A stretch of 64,000 nucleotides of DNA from positions 1 through 64,000 of the forward strand of contig WANN01000009.1 of NCBI GenBank assembly GCA_015521775.1, read 5' to 3'. Position 1 is the first letter of the stretch; each line of letters starts with the position of its first letter. A model generated the notes under the pieces. It was not told the DNA's origin. It was given only the letters and a program-made list of their open reading frames with translations, and ran no database searches. Position numbers and translations under genes: made by a program. This document shows positions 59,888-64,000 of the stretch, piece after piece. Source of the stretch: Thermoproteaceae archaeon. Lineage in GTDB: Archaea; Thermoproteota; Thermoprotei; Thermoproteales; Thermoproteaceae.

Positions 59888-62452
59888 CTATTCGAACTCC
59901 CCTATTTCCTCGGCCGCTCTCCGCCTCCGCCTCACCACGAGTAGCGTCGCTGTGACGGCCGCGACAAGGCCCCCAACGACCATCAGGGGCACCACGTCCA
60001 GCTCCCACACGGCCTCGTACGTGGTCGGAGCAGCCGGCGGAGCGCTCAGGGGCACTCCCCCCACGGCGCCCTTGACGCGCCACCCCACAAACTTGTACGC
60101 TATGGGCGGGAACGGGTCGAACACGTAGCTGGGCGTCACTGTTGCGGCTATGTCCTGGCCCCTGTCGAACCACCCCTCCCTTGGCGTAGGCGTGCCGTAG
60201 CGGGACACGAACCTGGTGAAGTACTGCGTCTTCGTCCTGTACCTGATCTCAAGGGGCCCCTCCACGGTTACCGTGACTGTGGTCGAACTGCCCTCCACGC
60301 CCTCCCACCCTGCAAACACCTCCCTCACGTCGCCCCTCTGACTCACCACTTGGGGTATCTCTATCCTGAGACTGCTCCCCCTGTACGCCCATGTGCTGTT
60401 CCCCTCGACCCCGACTATCCGGGCCGGGGGCGCCACGGACACAAGGTACATCCTCCGGTACTGGGGCCGGAGCTCCAACGGCCGCGTCACCTCTAGGCTC
60501 AGCATTTCCTCGCCAGCCCAGCCCACAAAGACGTCCCTCGTGTCGTTGCCGTAGTCTATCACGGTAGGTATACGCACAGTCTCCCCATATGCCCCTAGTG
60601 CGTCCTCTCCTGCGACTATCCTCACGGTGCCCCCCTCCCTCACCCACACAGACATGGTCATGTTGGGCAAAACCACCCTAACGAGGAACTCGCGGTGGTA
60701 CAGCGGTCTCAGCACCACGGGAAAATGCGAGAACACGGGGGAGGGGCCCGAGGCCACTAGCGCGCCCGTGTCCGCGTCCAACACGTCTACCGAGTCCAGC
60801 ACAAGCCTTACAGAGTCCGAGAGCTGCACCACCTCGTCCACGCGCGCCGTGTAATACGCCCGCGCGACTATGGGCGCCGCGGCCTCCACCCTGATAGAGG
60901 GAAAGGTATAGTTCCTTCCGTTCACGTTCCAGTGATGGAACACTATCCTGCCCCTATCCACGGGACCCAGAGCGCCCACCTCTACCTCTGCCCTGGCGCT
61001 CAGATACACCGATCCGCCCGCGGGAACCCAAAACGCCGATGCCAGCGTCACGTTGGGCGGCGCCACGTCCACCCTATATTCGACCCTGTACTCGAAGGAG
61101 GCGGCCGGCTCCGCCAGGCTCGACCCGACCACACGTAGGCTCGTGGATGTGGGTATAGGCGTGCACCTTACGTCCCTCGACACGTATACGGGCTCCGCCG
61201 CCACCTCGATGGTGCCCACAGGCACCAACACAGTTCCTTCGCCCGATATGGAGTACATGTAGTCGCCTATCCTCAGCGTGGCTATCTCCCCGCACACGTC
61301 CGGCATGGATACCGATACCTTGATGAACGCCAATGAGATGAGTTCTGCGCCGCGGGGGGTCTCGGCAACCGCCCTAAGGCCGTCGGCAGAGAGGGCCAGG
61401 TCTATCACTGGCCCCCCAACCGAGGTCCTCACGGCCTCAACGCCGTTGCTATATATGACCACATAACCGTCCACGGTGCCGACAGCAACTACGCTCCCGT
61501 TCCAATTGGCCGAGACGGCGGTGGGCAACGACGGGGAGGGCAACCTATGCGTCAGCTCGCCGCCGCGGTAAACCAGCACCTCGTAGCTCTTTGCTATGAC
61601 CACCGTGGACCCGTCTTGACTGACCGCTAATGGGATCCTCGGGACCATTACGCCGTACGTGACAAGCGAGGAGAATGCCACTTCTCCAATGCCGGATACC
61701 TCTGCCACGGGCACATCCCCCTTCCTTAGCCACGCAACCACGGGCCTCCCCTCGGAAAAGCCCGTGAACACCACTGTGCCTCTCCCGCTGAGTATGGGGC
61801 CGCTCAGTCCTCCGTCGTATAAGTACACAGATCCATAGTCGGTGCCCACCAGCGCCGACCTTCCATCGTATGTGAACGATATGCGGGTTATGGGAGCGCC
61901 AAGGAAGAACTCGCCGACCACATCGCCGTCGCGCAGCACCAGGAGACGCCCGTCCATCGTGCCGACCAGCACCTCCACGCAGTTTGTGCCCACAGCGGTC
62001 GCATTGACGCTTGGCAATTTCACGGCCCACAGGGGGTACCCATCCCACGTGAAAAGCGATGCCAAGGCCTCCTTTTCCACCGCGACATCGAGCACTAGGT
62101 CCACGGGTATCTCGTACTCGACTGGGATCCTCTCGCCCTGCGGCCCCGTCACTTCTGTGGTTATCTTCGCCGTGACGACCTGGCTAAACACCTGGTATAT
62201 GAATGGACGGTCCACTACGGCTATACACTTCCCCAACTGGTCCGACGCGGCCAGCGGGAACATGAACTCCATAGACCAGAGCTCGGTCCCGTCGGCCCCC
62301 ACGACCACGAGAGAGTCGTGTGTCACACGCGCGTAGGTGTCCAGGTGCTCCGATGGTATTACAAGCGAGTAAACCGGAGGCGCCGCGGCCACTATGGCCA
62401 CCACAATGCACCGTAACAGTGCCGCCCATCTAAGCACGTACATGGGCCTCAC
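59888..62452 (-). CDS. Large membrane-anchored surface protein with beta-propeller-like and repeat regions
   Basis: 854 residues from GTG 62452, CGTTATTTACC about 26 bases upstream. N-terminal signal-like helix (LRCIVVAIVAAAPPVYSL), then seven-bladed-propeller-like repeats (about 30-370: VAVGTVDGYVVIYSNG and similar). After 400, repeats of a VGW/AGW unit (DVFVGWAGEEM, EVFAGWEGVEG, YKFVGWRVKGA), as in bacterial surface-adhesin InlB-type repeats. A C-terminal TM helix (about 812-836) is followed by an RRRRRAAEEIGEFE cytoplasmic tail. NxS/T sites suit AglB. It is convergent with the pilus-like genes. Confidence 0.75.
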   Translation of the reverse strand: MRPMYVLRWAALLRCIVVAIVAAAPPVYSLVIPSEHLDTYARVTHDSLVVVGADGTELWSMEFMFPLAASDQLGKCIAVVDRPFIYQVFSQVVTAKITTEVTGPQGERIPVEYEIPVDLVLDVAVEKEALASLFTWDGYPLWAVKLPSVNATAVGTNCVEVLVGTMDGRLLVLRDGDVVGEFFLGAPITRISFTYDGRSALVGTDYGSVYLYDGGLSGPILSGRGTVVFTGFSEGRPVVAWLRKGDVPVAEVSGIGEVAFSSLVTYGVMVPRIPLAVSQDGSTVVIAKSYEVLVYRGGELTHRLPSPSLPTAVSANWNGSVVAVGTVDGYVVIYSNGVEAVRTSVGGPVIDLALSADGLRAVAETPRGAELISLAFIKVSVSMPDVCGEIATLRIGDYMYSISGEGTVLVPVGTIEVAAEPVYVSRDVRCTPIPTSTSLRVVGSSLAEPAASFEYRVEYRVDVAPPNVTLASAFWVPAGGSVYLSARAEVEVGALGPVDRGRIVFHHWNVNGRNYTFPSIRVEAAAPIVARAYYTARVDEVVQLSDSVRLVLDSVDVLDADTGALVASGPSPVFSHFPVVLRPLYHREFLVRVVLPNMTMSVWVREGGTVRIVAGEDALGAYGETVRIPTVIDYGNDTRDVFVGWAGEEMLSLEVTRPLELRPQYRRMYLVSVAPPARIVGVEGNSTWAYRGSSLRIEIPQVVSQRGDVREVFAGWEGVEGSSTTVTVTVEGPLEIRYRTKTQYFTRFVSRYGTPTPREGWFDRGQDIAATVTPSYVFDPFPPIAYKFVGWRVKGAVGGVPLSAPPAAPTTYEAVWELDVVPLMVVGGLVAAVTATLLVVRRRRRAAEEIGEFE

Positions 62453-62563
62453 ATACCCCTTGGTGCTGGCCGTTATTTACCTTAGCGTTTTTTAGTCTGA
62501 CTGAAAGCCCTGTCCTTGCGGCGACACGTAGGAATTGTTATATCTCCATCACGCACATGCTAC

Positions 62564-63436
62564 GTGCTTCCTCAGTGGATTAGGACCGCGGTGCCCAGCG
62601 GGGGGTACAAAACGATCGAGGCGGTTAGGAACATACTGGAAAGGTACAGGCTCAACACGGTCTGTTCCTCGGCCCTTTGCCCCAACGTGTTCGAGTGCTG
62701 GGGCGCGGGCACCGCCACTTTCATGATACTCGGCGATACATGTACCAGGGCTTGCAGGTTCTGTGCTGTGAGGACCGGCAATCCCAGGGGACGCGTGGAA
62801 TACGACGAGCCGGAAAGGGTCGCCGCTGCAATCGCAGAGCTGGGGCTGGACTATGTGGTCATAACGTCAGTCGACAGGGACGACCTGCCGGACGGCGGGG
62901 CCTCGATATTCGCGGAGACCGTGAGGCGCATTAAGGAGGTCTCGCCGGGGACCCTAGTCGAGGTGCTGGTGCCCGACTTTGGGGGACAGGAGGACAGCGT
63001 AAGGACCGTGGTGAGGGCGGGCCCCGACGTGTTCGCACATAACATCGAGACCGTGAGGCGGCTCACCCCGACCGTGAGGGACCGTAGGGCCAGTTACGAC
63101 ACGTCTCTTCGCGTTTTGAGGTTTGCCAAGGAGCTTGGCGCCCCCTTGACTAAGTCGGGCCTCATGTTGGGGCTTGGCGAGGAAAGAGGCGAGGTGATCG
63201 AGGCGCTGCGGGACATGAGGGGGGTCGGCGTTGACATAGTCACCATAGGCCAGTACATTAGGCCCACCAGCAGCGCCAGGCACCTCCCAGTGGCCCGATG
63301 GGTGCCCCCGGAGGAGTTCAAGGAGCTCGAGTCGGTGGCCCTACAGATGGGCTTCAAGGCCGTTGCGAGCGGGCCCCTAGTTAGGAGCTCCTACCGGGCT
63401 CTTGAGACATATGTCAAGTCCCTTATTACGAATTAA
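62564..63436 (+). CDS. lipA: Lipoyl synthase
   Basis: About 290 residues. Radical-SAM enzyme inserting sulfur into octanoyl groups of lipoyl domains. The auxiliary cluster motif [12 protein letters not shown] and the radical-SAM motif CTRACRFC are intact, and the C-terminal RSSY is present. The frame opens at TTG 62516, but TGTTATATC (62535-62543) is about 25 bases before GTG 62564, giving the usual start [13 protein letters not shown]. Next to the E1-alpha gene it implies a lipoate-dependent 2-oxoacid dehydrogenase complex. Confidence 0.92.
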   Translation: MLPQWIRTAVPSGGYKTIEAVRNILERYRLNTVCSSALCPNVFECWGAGTATFMILGDTCTRACRFCAVRTGNPRGRVEYDEPERVAAAIAELGLDYVVITSVDRDDLPDGGASIFAETVRRIKEVSPGTLVEVLVPDFGGQEDSVRTVVRAGPDVFAHNIETVRRLTPTVRDRRASYDTSLRVLRFAKELGAPLTKSGLMLGLGEERGEVIEALRDMRGVGVDIVTIGQYIRPTSSARHLPVARWVPPEEFKELESVALQMGFKAVASGPLVRSSYRALETYVKSLITN

Positions 63437-63515
63437 ATTTAACTAACTCCAAGATCACTCCAATAAATTGTAAATAGTTGGGGAAACACTTATATGTTGG
63501 ATCTGGACGTCGCCC

Positions 63516-64000
63516 ATGGAGGTCTCCGAGAGGGCGGACATCATTGACAAGTATCGTGTCAGGGTCGTTGAGCCGGACGTCTTCCGGGTATTGGGGCCGG
63601 ACGGCGAGGTGGACGAGGAGGCCATGTCGTGGGGCGCCAAGCTTTCCGAGGGGGAGACGATAAAGCTGTACCGGTACATGGTGCTTGCTAGGGCGCTTGA
63701 CAGGTATACGCTTATGCTGCATAGAATGGGCAAGGTGAGGTCGACCTATGGCCCCCATGAGGGCCATGAGGCCGCGGACGCCGGAACCGTTTACGCCCTA
63801 GAGGATGCTGACTGGATAGCGCCGTATTACAGGAACCTTACTCTGGTGCTCATACGCGGGGTTCCCCTGGAAAGGATATTCGCCAAGTTCTTCGCCAACA
63901 GCGGCGACGTGGACATGGGGAGAAACCTGACCATTGAATGGGGGGGATTCAGGGAGTGGCGCATCCTGTCAATTGGGGCCCCCATAGGCCACCAGTACAT
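63516..64000 (+). CDS. 2-oxoacid dehydrogenase E1 component alpha subunit (C-terminus cut by window end)
   Basis: 161 residues visible from ATG 63516; CTTATATG about 25 bases upstream. MLHRMGKVRSTYGPHEGHEAA and DWIAPYYRNLTLVL, then a VPLERIFAKFFAN segment, are typical of the N-terminal half of pyruvate/branched-chain E1-alpha. The thiamine-diphosphate GDG motif lies beyond the edge. Lipoyl synthase directly upstream supports the call. Substrate is not decidable from this part. Confidence 0.88.
   Translation, partial: MEVSERADIIDKYRVRVVEPDVFRVLGPDGEVDEEAMSWGAKLSEGETIKLYRYMVLARALDRYTLMLHRMGKVRSTYGPHEGHEAADAGTVYALEDADWIAPYYRNLTLVLIRGVPLERIFAKFFANSGDVDMGRNLTIEWGGFREWRILSIGAPIGHQY

Noticed and set aside
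1-64000. CRISPR arrays, transposases or integrases
   Set aside because: No spaced direct repeats and no transposase or integrase motifs were seen; only the AT-rich island at 40.9-41.4 kb looks foreign.

Overview
The window looks like chromosomal DNA of a GC-rich hyperthermophilic crenarchaeote (Thermoproteota). Reverse gyrase, a Sulfolobus Dpo1-like DNA polymerase B1, topoisomerase VI subunit A, TBP, the large primase subunit, aIF2-alpha, Nop10, ribosomal protein S25e and an AglB oligosaccharyltransferase place it there. A placement in Thermoproteales (Thermoproteus/Pyrobaculum relatives) is my inference; no rRNA is present to settle it. Coding density is very high. Many adjacent genes overlap by 1-4 bases, and most transcription units have a TATA-like box about 22-28 bases before the start codon. 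This points to leaderless mRNAs, and I used it to move several starts (noted per gene).

Layout. 1-4.5 kb: primase large subunit (cut by the window edge), VWA protein and MoxR ATPase in one overlapping minus-strand operon, divergent from a Clp1/Grc3-type polynucleotide kinase. 4.6-8.7 kb: early mevalonate pathway, with thiolase-like protein, DUF35 protein and HMG-CoA synthase on one strand and HMG-CoA reductase on the other; the thiolase-like protein lacks its catalytic residues. 8.7-16.1 kb: roadblock protein, DNA polymerase B1, small unknowns, glutamyl-tRNA reductase, and the archaeal CoA enzymes phosphopantothenate synthetase and pantoate kinase. 16.1-24.4 kb: DMT transporter, PheT, D-aminoacyl-tRNA deacylase, JAMM protein, Top6A, aIF2-alpha, Nop10, AglB. 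24.5-31.2 kb: Zn-ribbon, HerA-NurA plus a third overlapping unknown gene, a candidate structured RNA, endonuclease IV, CoaBC, and an HTH/ferritin-like fusion.

31.3-41.7 kb: mostly small or poorly known genes (Nudix, an MBL-fold protein with an altered metal motif, a MoaD/SAMP-like protein, VKOR, an intron-containing tRNA-Ala, a ferritin-VIT1 fusion, a small GTPase, CruF-like, SCP2-like, a coiled-coil repeat protein, peroxiredoxin), ending in an AT-rich gene-poor stretch with operator-like dyads. 41.8-53.5 kb: Cys-cluster unknown, reverse gyrase, TBP, S25e, a membrane-anchored winged helix, HemK-like methyltransferase, AbrB-PhoU, Hsp20, Zn-ribbon, ProS, TrmI.

53.7-62.5 kb: a type IV pilus-like locus (regulator, pilin with class III signal, second membrane subunit, GspF-like protein, GspE-like ATPase, six small unknown genes) facing a gene for a large membrane-anchored surface protein. 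62.5-64 kb: lipoyl synthase and the start of a 2-oxoacid dehydrogenase E1-alpha gene. The pilus-like locus with its small unknown genes, the HTH/ferritin fusion, the thiolase pseudoenzyme and the structured RNA are the places where new biology is most likely.
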